Positions 10,358-18,117 of a stretch of 51,830 bases of DNA are shown in pieces. Position 1 is the stretch's first letter, and every line of letters begins with the position of its first letter. Below the pieces are notes generated by a model. That model searched no databases, was not told the origin of the DNA, and worked only from the letters and a program-made list of their open reading frames with translations. The stretch spans positions 1-51,830 of the forward strand of contig DKEW01000074.1 of assembly GCA_002452265.1 (NCBI GenBank), read 5' to 3'. Source of the stretch: Pelobacter sp. UBA6812 (GTDB lineage Bacteria; Desulfobacterota; Desulfuromonadia; Desulfuromonadales; Syntrophotaleaceae). Both the position numbers and the translations under genes were made by a program.

Positions 10358-11065
10358 ATGAAACCTTGCAAAGGCATGCATTTCAGCTTTAATTGCGCCA
10401 TCGAGGGGATTCTCTGGGCGGCGCGTACCCAGCGGCACATGCGCTATCATTGCGTCGTGGCTGTGGGGGTTGTACTGGCCGGCCTGATATTCAAGGTTTC
10501 TGCGCTCGAGTTTATTTTGTTGGTTTTCGGGATTGTGCTGGTGCTGTTTGCGGAGTTGGTCAATACCGCTTGCGAGGCTCTGGTCGATCTGGTTTCACCG
10601 CAGTTTCACCCGTTGGCGCGGCGTGTGAAAGATGTCGCCGCGGGGGCGGTACTGTTGGCAAGTGTTGGCGCTGCCGTCGTGGGTTATCTGATCCTGGCAG
10701 GATACGTTTTTACCCCTATCGGAGAGCTGCAGGCTTCTCCGCTATCCGCCGCTCCACCCGGGGAACTTGCGGTTTTCAGTCTTCTTACGGTGATTTTGTT
10801 GGTGGTGCTGCTCAAGGCCTGGGCGGGCCGGGGAACCCCTTTGGAAGGAGGGATGCCCAGCGGCCATGCAGCTTTTGCCTTTTCCGTGGCAACTTCGGTG
10901 GCCATGGCTCCGGTCGGGTCGGTGGTGGCGCTATTGGCTTTGGCGCTGGCCGTGATGATAGGGCACAGTCGCGTTTATATGGGTATTCATAGTATGCATG
11001 AGGTTTTGGCCGGCGCAGCACTCGGTGCCGGCGTTACCTGGGCGTTGCAGCTTTGTTGTGGCTGA
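10358..11065 (+). CDS. fused diacylglycerol/undecaprenol kinase - PAP2 phosphatase
   Basis: 235-residue integral membrane protein with two enzyme modules. Residues 1-115 form a DgkA/undecaprenol-kinase domain: three helices, E66/N69/E73 in AELVNTACEALVD and the KDVAAGAV segment (K91, D92). Residues 135-235 form a PAP2 domain with PSGH (167-170), SR (204-205) and H211; the acidic residue after the last His is Glu (E215) instead of the usual Asp, and motif 1 (K153...P161) is degenerate. One polypeptide may therefore make and remove lipid phosphate, probably on undecaprenol or undecaprenyl pyrophosphate. The ATG has AGGGAG only three bases away, so ATG 10376 is possible. Confidence 0.85.
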   Translation: MKPCKGMHFSFNCAIEGILWAARTQRHMRYHCVVAVGVVLAGLIFKVSALEFILLVFGIVLVLFAELVNTACEALVDLVSPQFHPLARRVKDVAAGAVLLASVGAAVVGYLILAGYVFTPIGELQASPLSAAPPGELAVFSLLTVILLVVLLKAWAGRGTPLEGGMPSGHAAFAFSVATSVAMAPVGSVVALLALALAVMIGHSRVYMGIHSMHEVLAGAALGAGVTWALQLCCG

Positions 11066-11116
11066 CAGACCCGTTCAGGGAGACTGTCAGCAGAAAATTT
11101 TTATTGGAGGTTGGTT

Positions 11117-11977
11117 TTGGACGACGAAGGTTCAGGAAACAAGACCGTTTTCTGGCGCCGCTTGAGCGAAGCATTGCTGCCTGGACGGCGGCGCGTACGC
11201 AGCGAAGAGGAACTGCAGGCGGTGATCGATGCTTCCGAAGAGGAAGGCATCATCAATGAAGAAGAAGGAGAAATGCTGCAATCGATATTCGAGTTCGGTG
11301 AAACCATTGTACGTGAAATCATGGTGCCCCGGACCGATATGCGATGCTGCAGTATAGATGATACTGTGGAAGAAGTGCTGCATGCGATCATCGATTCCGG
11401 ACATTCCCGTATCCCCATCTACCAGGGGAGCACCGATCACATCGTGGGGCTGGTTTACGCCAAGGATCTGCTCAAGCATTGGGGCAGTCCCACGGCCGAA
11501 CTTGATCTGGCCAGCATCATGCGCGAACCCTATTTTGTCCCCGAAACCAAAAAGATCGAAGAACTGCTGAAGGAGTTCCGAACCCGCCGCGTGCACATGG
11601 CTATCGCTATCGATGAGTACGGTGGTACTTCCGGCCTTATAACCATCGAGGATCTTATCGAGGAAATAGTCGGTGATATTCAGGATGAATACGATCTTGA
11701 AGAAGATTGGTTGCTCCCTCAGGAGGATGGCAGCCTGTTGGTCGATTGCCGGCTGAATATTGACGAGTTCGAAGATTACTTTGCCGTGACCATCCCCCGC
11801 GAACGGTTTGACACGGTGGGCGGTTGGCTGTTCCACCTGCTTGGTCGCGTACCTGTCAAGGGTGAAGAACTTCGTAGTCAGGGGCTGGTAATGACGGTGG
11901 AAGAATGCGATGAACGCAAGATACTCACTGTCCGGGTAGGTCGCGATACCGGCAACAAGGAGCCTGCAGCGACATGA
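11117..11977 (+). CDS. CorC/HlyC-type CBS-pair protein
   Basis: Cytosolic protein of 286 residues with an acidic N-terminal helix (EEEGIINEEEGEML), two CBS motifs (from about residue 70; IMVPRTDMRCCSIDD, and IMREPYFVPETKKIEELL) and a C-terminal CorC_HlyC/transporter-associated domain (about 205-280). It matches the ybeX/corC position next to ybeY and lnt in many proteobacteria. A magnesium or cobalt homeostasis role is proposed for the family, but its biochemistry is uncertain. Start choice: TTGGAGG ends at 11110, directly against the TTG at 11111 but six bases from the TTG at 11117, so the latter is preferred. The stop overlaps the lnt start by 4 bp. Confidence 0.9.
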   Translation: MDDEGSGNKTVFWRRLSEALLPGRRRVRSEEELQAVIDASEEEGIINEEEGEMLQSIFEFGETIVREIMVPRTDMRCCSIDDTVEEVLHAIIDSGHSRIPIYQGSTDHIVGLVYAKDLLKHWGSPTAELDLASIMREPYFVPETKKIEELLKEFRTRRVHMAIAIDEYGGTSGLITIEDLIEEIVGDIQDEYDLEEDWLLPQEDGSLLVDCRLNIDEFEDYFAVTIPRERFDTVGGWLFHLLGRVPVKGEELRSQGLVMTVEECDERKILTVRVGRDTGNKEPAAT

Positions 11978-13494
11978 GGTTGCGCATTCCCGACGCTGAT
12001 CTGTGCTGGTCTTTGTTTTCTGGCCTCTTGATGGCACTGTCCTTCCCGCGCCTTGATCTGGCTCCCTTGGCCTGGATCGGCCTGGTGCCACTGCTGCTTG
12101 TTTCCCGGCGGCGGCCTTTTGCCAGCGGCTTTGCGGCCGGAGTGGGGTTTTTTGGCCTGGTATTATACTGGCTCAATATCGTGATGGTTACCTACGGCCA
12201 TCTGCATCCGATACTATCGGGTGTGGCTTATCTGATGCTTATCGCATACCTGGCTTCGTTTTTTGGCGTGGCCATCTGGGCCGGTCATCGCCTCAAAGAG
12301 CGCCTCGGTCTTTGTTTGCCCCTGACCCTGCCGGTTGTGTGGGTAGCGCTTGAGTTTTTGCGGTCTTTTTTTCTTACCGGTTTTCCCTGGGCCATGTTGG
12401 GATATTCCCAGCAAAGCCTTCTGCTGATGATTCAGTCCGCCGATTTGCTAGGGCCTTACGGTTTGAGCTACCTGTTGGTCTTGTGCAATGTCACCCTGGC
12501 TCTGCTGGTAGGTTATTTTGCCCGTCGCACACCGGCTCGCCTTCCGTGGCTGGCTTTGTCTATGACCCTGTTGCTGGCTGGGGGGAATTTCGCTTACGGT
12601 CAATTCCGTCTGCAACAGCAGCCCGATTCTCGTGCAGCCACCCTGCAAACCCGGTTGGTCCAAGGGAATATCGATCAATCCCTGAAATGGGATCCCGCCT
12701 ATCAGTGGGGTACCATCGACATTTACAAGCGACTATCTCTATTGCCGCAGGAACAACCGGCACAGCTGGTTGTCTGGCCGGAAAGCGCCGTGCCTTTTTT
12801 CTTTCAGGAGCCCGGCGTTCTATCCGATCAGGTGCGGCAGGTTGCTGCCCGTTGCGGGGCCTGGCTACTTTTCGGCAGCCCGGCCTTCGAGGATGTCAAT
12901 CGTCGTCGCCACTATCTCAACAGTGCCTTTTTGCTGTCGCCTGAGGGGGAAGAGTTGGGGCGCAGTGATAAAGTGCACCTTGTTCCCTTCGGAGAATATG
13001 TGCCTTTGAAATCCTTTTTTCCCTTTATCGACAAGCTCGTTGTGGGGATAGGTGATTTTTCCCCCGGTACCATCAGTCCGTTGCCGATGAACGGCCATAA
13101 GATTGGCGTGCTTGTCTGTTTCGAGGGGATTTTTCCCGAACTGGCGCGCGAGTATGTGCGCCGCGGCAGCGATCTTCTGGTGAATATCACCAACGATGCA
13201 TGGTTCGGAAAATCCTCCGCTCCCTATCAACACCTGGCCATGACCCGGTTTCGCGCCGTGGAGAACCGAGTATGGCTGGCGCGTGCCGCCAACACTGGTA
13301 TTTCTGCGTTAATAGCACCGTCGGGTCGCATTACGGCCCAGACGGCCTTATTTGAGCGCGCGGCGTTGAGCGGAACGGTTGGCTTGGGGGCTCAACCCAC
13401 CCTCTATAATCGCTTTGGCGACGTTTTTCCCACCCTTTGCGGGTTGATAAGCCTTGTCTGGTTATTTCTTGCGTGGCGTCGACGCCCGGACTGA
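11974..13494 (+). CDS. lnt: apolipoprotein N-acyltransferase
   Basis: Transfers the third acyl chain to the N-terminal Cys of lipoproteins at the periplasmic face of the inner membrane. The 506 residues contain about six N-terminal membrane helices (to about 210), a nitrilase-like catalytic domain and a C-terminal helix (about 485-502). The catalytic triad is visible: E270 (VVWPESAVP), K333 (SDKVHLVPFGEYVP) and C382 (LVCFEGIFPE). The start overlaps the preceding stop as ATGA, so translational coupling is likely. It is functionally linked to the lolC/lolD genes near 30 kb, which export the mature lipoproteins. Confidence 0.97.
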   Translation: MRLRIPDADLCWSLFSGLLMALSFPRLDLAPLAWIGLVPLLLVSRRRPFASGFAAGVGFFGLVLYWLNIVMVTYGHLHPILSGVAYLMLIAYLASFFGVAIWAGHRLKERLGLCLPLTLPVVWVALEFLRSFFLTGFPWAMLGYSQQSLLLMIQSADLLGPYGLSYLLVLCNVTLALLVGYFARRTPARLPWLALSMTLLLAGGNFAYGQFRLQQQPDSRAATLQTRLVQGNIDQSLKWDPAYQWGTIDIYKRLSLLPQEQPAQLVVWPESAVPFFFQEPGVLSDQVRQVAARCGAWLLFGSPAFEDVNRRRHYLNSAFLLSPEGEELGRSDKVHLVPFGEYVPLKSFFPFIDKLVVGIGDFSPGTISPLPMNGHKIGVLVCFEGIFPELAREYVRRGSDLLVNITNDAWFGKSSAPYQHLAMTRFRAVENRVWLARAANTGISALIAPSGRITAQTALFERAALSGTVGLGAQPTLYNRFGDVFPTLCGLISLVWLFLAWRRRPD

Positions 13495-13599
13495 CAGTCA
13501 GGTTTCGGTCCGTATGATGTCATAAAGTACAAACACCTGCTGACACGTCTATTGTTCTCTCCATAAACATTCGTCCCACCTTCTGCATGATCCCTACGT

Positions 13600-13627
13600 T
13601 TGACAATCCTTTCTTAGCGGCGACAAT
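13600..13627 (+). promoter_or_regulatory. candidate sigma-70 promoter for the dehydrogenase
   Basis: TTGACA (13600-13605, perfect), a 16-base spacer and GACAAT (13622-13627, four of six). It lies about 120 bp upstream of the chosen start and is the best hexamer pair in this 254-bp gap. Confidence 0.45.
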
Positions 13628-13748
13628 TTAAATAAGAGCTGACTCAGGGGCGCGGTGCCAGTATTTCAGGCTCATAATCCCCATGAAATCCTGCTTGCTG
13701 CACATTCTTTGTCACCTTGAGCTTTTCCGAGGGAAGGAGAACAAGCCC

Positions 13749-14861
13749 ATGCTGGATGCTTTTCCCTATGCCGATGATCTCGGCCCCGCCAAAATTATTC
13801 ACATTTATGAACCCATAAACGGTCTGAAGGGCGTGCTGGTGATTGATAATGTAGCCGCTGGGCCGGCGATCGGTGGTCTCCGTATGGCACCGGACGTTAG
13901 CACCGGGGAGTGCTTTCGGTTAGCGCGGGCGATGACCCTTAAAAATGCGGTTGCCGGACTTGCGCATGGTGGCGGCAAGTCGGTGCTGTATGGCAACCCT
14001 AAGATGCCGCTTGCCGACAAGGAAAGACTGATCCGGGCCATGGCCTGCTCTCTGCGCCACTGTCAGGATTACATCTTCGGGCCGGATATGGGCACCGATG
14101 AAATCTGCATGGGTTGGGTCAAGGATGAAATCGGACGGGCTGTTGGACTGCCTGAATCCCTTGGTGGCATCCCCCTCGATAAAATCGGCGCTACGGGATG
14201 GGGGGTTCGCCATGCTGTCGAAGTGGCCGCCGTCGATGCGGGGGTTACCCTGTCCGGAGCCAGGGTCGTAGTACAGGGGTTCGGAGCCGTCGGCCAGCAT
14301 GCTGCACGCTTCCTTGCCGAACTGGGGACTGTGCTGGTCGGGGCCGCCGATTCCAAGGGAACCCTTTATCATCCGGACGGGATCGATATCCCTAAATTGA
14401 TGGACCTGAAAAATAAGGGCAAAAGCGTGCTCGATTACCCCGACGGTCAAAAGCTGGAACGGGATGCGGTTATCGATCTGGAATGCGAAGTATGGATCCC
14501 GGCCGCGCGACCCGATGTGATTACCGAAGCCAATGTCGATCGTTTGCGCACCAAATTGATCGCCCAGGGCGCCAATATCCCCATGACTCTGGCTGCGGAA
14601 AAGATCCTGCACGAGCGCGGGGTGCTATGCCTGCCGGATTTCATCGCCAATGCCGGCGGTGTTATCTGCGGGGCCATGGAATATCACGGTGGCTGGAAGG
14701 GGCTGGTATTTGACGTGGTGGCGGAAAAGATTCGCGCCAATACGGAAGAGATGCTGCGCCGGGTGAAAAGCGAAGGGCGCCTGCCGCGCGATGTAGCCAC
14801 GGATATGGCGTTGACCCTATTGCATAAAGCGATGGCGACCCGGCGCTGGTCGATTTTCTGA
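13749..14861 (+). CDS. Glu/Leu/Phe/Val-type amino acid dehydrogenase
   Basis: NAD(P)-dependent oxidative deamination of an L-amino acid to its 2-oxo acid, or the reverse. It has 370 residues, close to leucine dehydrogenase length and shorter than classical glutamate dehydrogenases. The substrate domain has PAIGGLRM, RLARAMTLKNAVAGL and the catalytic Lys in GGGKSVL; the acid/base Asp is in FGPDMGTDE. The nucleotide fold begins at VVVQGFGAVGQHAA. GAAGGAG nine bases upstream fixes the ATG at 13749; an ATG at 13683 in the same frame has no ribosome site. Leucine, valine and phenylalanine are all possible substrates, and the neighbouring ferredoxin oxidoreductase would take the 2-oxo acid. Confidence 0.88.
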   Translation: MLDAFPYADDLGPAKIIHIYEPINGLKGVLVIDNVAAGPAIGGLRMAPDVSTGECFRLARAMTLKNAVAGLAHGGGKSVLYGNPKMPLADKERLIRAMACSLRHCQDYIFGPDMGTDEICMGWVKDEIGRAVGLPESLGGIPLDKIGATGWGVRHAVEVAAVDAGVTLSGARVVVQGFGAVGQHAARFLAELGTVLVGAADSKGTLYHPDGIDIPKLMDLKNKGKSVLDYPDGQKLERDAVIDLECEVWIPAARPDVITEANVDRLRTKLIAQGANIPMTLAAEKILHERGVLCLPDFIANAGGVICGAMEYHGGWKGLVFDVVAEKIRANTEEMLRRVKSEGRLPRDVATDMALTLLHKAMATRRWSIF

Positions 14862-14935
14862 ACTTGTTGTTTGGCAGGGGGGGGGCTTATGGAGATATTG
14901 AAAAGCATCTCACGCTCGCTCCTTTCAGTCGCTCA

Positions 14936-14953
14936 AGACGCAAAGACGCAAAG
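14936..14953 (+). repeat. 8-bp tandem unit AGACGCAA
   Basis: agacgcaaagacgcaaag, a little over two copies of an 8-bp period, in the 159-bp gap between the dehydrogenase and the oxidoreductase genes. I recall similar GACGCAAA strings in intergenic DNA of many bacteria; no function is known to me. Confidence 0.7.
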
Positions 14954-15020
14954 ATTTGCTTTGATTTTGAATAATTGATTCGAACTTTTCAAAACTTGGA
15001 CGGCGGGTAAAGGAGCAACC

Positions 15021-15953
15021 ATGTACCGAATCCGTTTTCACGGTCGCGGCGGACAGGGGATCAAGACCGCCAGTCGCATTCTCGGCACGGCCCTTTTCAT
15101 AGAGGGCTTCGAGGTGCAGGATGCGCCGCGTTATGGTGCCGAGCGGCGGGGCGCGCCGATTTTTGCCTATGTGCGGGCCGATACGCATCCTATTCACGAG
15201 CGCGGCGTCATTCATCGCCCGGATCTGGTGGTCGTGGCGGACGAAACATTGCTGGCTATTTCGCCAGCTCAGGTTCTGGAGGGGGTAACCGACTCCTGTG
15301 TGGTGTTGATCTATTCCGCCAAGCCGGAAGCATGGTGGCGGCAGCAGTTGCCTGACATCGCGCAGATCGTGGTATTGGTACCCCTGGAATCCCTGTCCGT
15401 GGCCATCCCCGTCGGAGCGTTGTGCGCCGGGGCGGCTGCGGCCTTGCTTGGCAAGGTGTCGGCCGAAGCGTTGGCGCACGCGGTGGAAGAGGAGCTTTCG
15501 GCGCATGACGCGGCCATGGTGGAGAGTAACCGGAAAGCTATTTTAGCGGCTTATATGGAGGTCACCCCCTGGCGAGGGCTTGTATGCTCCAGCTTGCCCT
15601 TGGGGGTTGCACAGACGCCGCCCCCGGTGTGGGTGAATGTTCCGCATGATGCGGTGGATATCGGGGCGCCGGTGATTCACGCCGGTGCCACCAGCGGATT
15701 GGTCAAGACCGGGTTGTGGCGCACCCGCAGGCCGGTTATCGACCGGGAGCGATGCCGGCGATGCCTGCAATGCTGTGCCTGGTGCCCGGAAGGCGGCATT
15801 TTAGCCGGTGCGGACGGTTGGCCGGTGATCGATTACGAACACTGCAAAGGGTGTCTGGTGTGCGCCGCCCAGTGCCCCTTTCAGGCCATAGGGGTTATCC
15901 CCGAAACCCAGGCAGAAGGAGGAGCGGATGCGCAAACTGCTGACCGGAAATAG
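15021..15953 (+). CDS. 2-oxoacid:ferredoxin oxidoreductase, fused gamma-delta subunit
   Basis: 310 residues. The first ~190 form the gamma (catalytic CoA-domain) subunit, with the diagnostic FHGRGGQGIKTA at the N-terminus and APRYGAERRGAP. Residues from about 240 form a ferredoxin-like delta part with two [4Fe-4S] motifs, CRRCLQCCAWCPEG and CKGCLVCAAQCP. In many archaea and Thermotoga these are separate genes. The role is to receive electrons from the TPP radical and pass them to ferredoxin. GGTAAAGGAG precedes the ATG. It overlaps the alpha gene by 26 bp, so coupled translation is likely. Substrate choice among pyruvate, branched or aryl oxo acids cannot be read from the sequence. Confidence 0.92.
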   Translation: MYRIRFHGRGGQGIKTASRILGTALFIEGFEVQDAPRYGAERRGAPIFAYVRADTHPIHERGVIHRPDLVVVADETLLAISPAQVLEGVTDSCVVLIYSAKPEAWWRQQLPDIAQIVVLVPLESLSVAIPVGALCAGAAAALLGKVSAEALAHAVEEELSAHDAAMVESNRKAILAAYMEVTPWRGLVCSSLPLGVAQTPPPVWVNVPHDAVDIGAPVIHAGATSGLVKTGLWRTRRPVIDRERCRRCLQCCAWCPEGGILAGADGWPVIDYEHCKGCLVCAAQCPFQAIGVIPETQAEGGADAQTADRK

Positions 15954-17163
15954 CGCCGCCGCCTGGGGCGCGCGGCTTTCGGACGTTGACTATCTGCCGG
16001 TGTTTCCCATCACGCCTCAGACCGAAATCATCGAAACCCTGGCCGAATGGGTCGATAAAGGCGAACTGAACGCCCGTTTGACCACGCTGGAATCGGAGCA
16101 CTCCATGCTGACCGCCGCAGGCGCTGCCGCGGCGACGGGAGTGCGGGTCTTTACCGCCACCTCCAGCCAGGGATTGCTGTACGCCATGGAGATGCTCTAC
16201 AACGTAGCCGGCTGGCGTGTGCCGCTGGTGCTGGTCAACGTTTCGCGGGGGCTGTCCGCGCCCATTACCCTGGAGCCGGACCATAATGATATCCTTGCCG
16301 CGCGCGACAGCGGTTTTTTGCAGTTGCACTGCGCCACCTGTCAGGAGGTCCTCGACAGCGTTGTGTTGGCCTATCGACTGGCAGAGGACAAGCGGGTGCG
16401 TCTGCCGGTGTTGGTCAATCTGGACGGTTTTTACCTCTCGTTTACCCGCGAACCGGTGGAGATCCCGTCGCAGGAACAGGTGAGAGCCTTTTTGCCGCCA
16501 TTCGACCCCGGCAGCAACCGGTTTCGCGGCGGCGAACCGGTCAGCCAGGCGGTGGCGGTGCTGGGTGGCGGACCTTATTCCTATTTTCGGTATCAGGCCC
16601 ACCTTGCCGCTCTTGAAGCGGTGCAGGCGTTCGACGAACTTGGGGAGAAATTCGGTGAATGTTTCGGCCGCTCGTTTCCGGCGATTGAAGCCTATCGCTG
16701 TGAGGATGCCGAAATCCTGTTTGTCATGATCGGTTCGTTTGCCACCAAGGCCCGCGAAGCGGTTGATCGTCTGCGCGATGACGGTCAAAAGATCGGTTTG
16801 TTGCGGCCACGGCTGCTGCGTCCTTTTCCGGCTGAAGAATTAGCCCGCTTGCTGAGTGGCAAGGCGGGGGTGGCGGTGGTCGATCAGAACCTGTCCAACG
16901 GATTGGGGGGGATCCTTCATGCCGAATTGTCCGCGGCGCTTTACCATCTTCCGAAGCGGCCTCTACTGGTCAGTTTTATCGGCGGGCTGGGGGGGCGCGA
17001 TATCACCGCTGGAGAGTTTTACGCCATGGTCGGGCAGGTGCGTCAGGCTGTGGCAAAGGGCCAGCCACCCCCGCCGCGCCTGCTGTTTACCGAGCAGGAA
17101 CTGAAGGGGATGCGTGGATTGCAAAACATTGCTTCAGGAAAGGGGGCAAGCCATGACGCCTGA
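15928..17163 (+). CDS. 2-oxoacid:ferredoxin oxidoreductase, alpha subunit
   Basis: 411-residue subunit carrying the pyrimidine-binding and transketolase C-terminal-like domains. Family marks: VFPITPQTEIIETLAEW near the N-terminus, TLESEHSMLTAAGAAAATG with the conserved Glu, TATSSQGL, a middle linker at about 190-260, and the C-terminal VVDQNLSNGLGG and FIGGLGGRDI. The AGGAGG within the gamma-delta 3' end serves as its ribosome site. It forms the heterotrimeric enzyme with its two neighbours. The gene order (gamma-delta, alpha, beta) matches the classic POR/VOR operons. Confidence 0.93.
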   Translation: MRKLLTGNSAAAWGARLSDVDYLPVFPITPQTEIIETLAEWVDKGELNARLTTLESEHSMLTAAGAAAATGVRVFTATSSQGLLYAMEMLYNVAGWRVPLVLVNVSRGLSAPITLEPDHNDILAARDSGFLQLHCATCQEVLDSVVLAYRLAEDKRVRLPVLVNLDGFYLSFTREPVEIPSQEQVRAFLPPFDPGSNRFRGGEPVSQAVAVLGGGPYSYFRYQAHLAALEAVQAFDELGEKFGECFGRSFPAIEAYRCEDAEILFVMIGSFATKAREAVDRLRDDGQKIGLLRPRLLRPFPAEELARLLSGKAGVAVVDQNLSNGLGGILHAELSAALYHLPKRPLLVSFIGGLGGRDITAGEFYAMVGQVRQAVAKGQPPPPRLLFTEQELKGMRGLQNIASGKGASHDA

Positions 17164-18064
17164 GCATAGCGGCAAAGCCGAGGAGTCGCCCCGACAGCGG
17201 TTGTTGAGCGCCGGGACCCCCATGTGCGCCGGTTGCGGTGGATTGCAGGCTTTGCATCAGATTTACGATCAGGTTGGTGAGAAGACCGTGTTTGTCAATG
17301 CCGCCGGCTGCATGACTTTGCTATCTATCTATCCTTATACGCCCTTTCGAGGCTCCTGGCTGTATACCGCCATGGCCTGCGCTCCTGCCGGGGCGCAAGG
17401 CGTCCGGGACGCTCTTGATGTTCTGCTGTCCAAGGGACATATCGATGCGGGACAGGATCAACTGCCGGTGGTTCTGACAGGGGATGGATCGGCTTACGGC
17501 ATGGGGCTTTCCGCGACTTCGGCGGCCATCGACCGGGGGCTCGACTTTCTGTATATCTGCTATGACAACGAGGGGTATGGGAATACCGGTCACCAGTATT
17601 CGGCAGCCACCCCGGCCGGGGCTCGCACTGCCACCAGCCGGGTGGATGGCTATACCGGTGTCAAAAAGGATCTGTTCGCCATCTGGAGCGCCCATCGCCC
17701 CGCCTACGTCGCTACCGTCATCGGCACCGAGCCGGCCGATCTTGCGCGTAAGGTCAAAAAAGCCTTGAGCTTGCGTGGGCCGCGCCTGTTACTTGTGCTT
17801 GCCCCCTGTCCCACGGGTTGGGGATTCGAACCGTCCCGTATGGTGGAAATCGGCAAACTGGCCGTTGAATCGGGAATCTGGCCCCTCAAGGAGTATAGCG
17901 ATGGTCAGGTGCGCCATACCAGGGTCCCCGCTAAAAGAGCGCCACTCGAGGCATATCTGGGCCTGCAGGGGAGATTCCGCCACATGTTCGTTCCCCGGCG
18001 GAATGAGGAACAGTTGGCTGCGCTGCAGCGACAGGTCGATGATTACTGGGAGCATATCGACTGA
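17153..18064 (+). CDS. 2-oxoacid:ferredoxin oxidoreductase, beta (TPP-binding) subunit
   Basis: 303 residues. The N-terminal MCAGCGG and the NAAGCM cysteines supply ligands for the proximal [4Fe-4S] cluster found in POR/VOR beta subunits. The TPP-Mg2+ motif runs from GDGSAYGMG to YDNEGYGNTG. APCPTGWGFEP near residue 220 is also typical. The ATG at 17153 follows GGAAAGGGGG and overlaps the alpha stop by 11 bp; an in-frame GTG at 17114 has no better signal. The enzyme catalyses reversible oxidative decarboxylation of a 2-oxo acid to acyl-CoA with ferredoxin. Confidence 0.93.
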   Translation: MTPEHSGKAEESPRQRLLSAGTPMCAGCGGLQALHQIYDQVGEKTVFVNAAGCMTLLSIYPYTPFRGSWLYTAMACAPAGAQGVRDALDVLLSKGHIDAGQDQLPVVLTGDGSAYGMGLSATSAAIDRGLDFLYICYDNEGYGNTGHQYSAATPAGARTATSRVDGYTGVKKDLFAIWSAHRPAYVATVIGTEPADLARKVKKALSLRGPRLLLVLAPCPTGWGFEPSRMVEIGKLAVESGIWPLKEYSDGQVRHTRVPAKRAPLEAYLGLQGRFRHMFVPRRNEEQLAALQRQVDDYWEHID

Positions 18065-18117
18065 CGCGATGGAACCCCGGGAATAAGCCGCAGTTGGATG
18101 GCATAAGGAGGTCGGGC

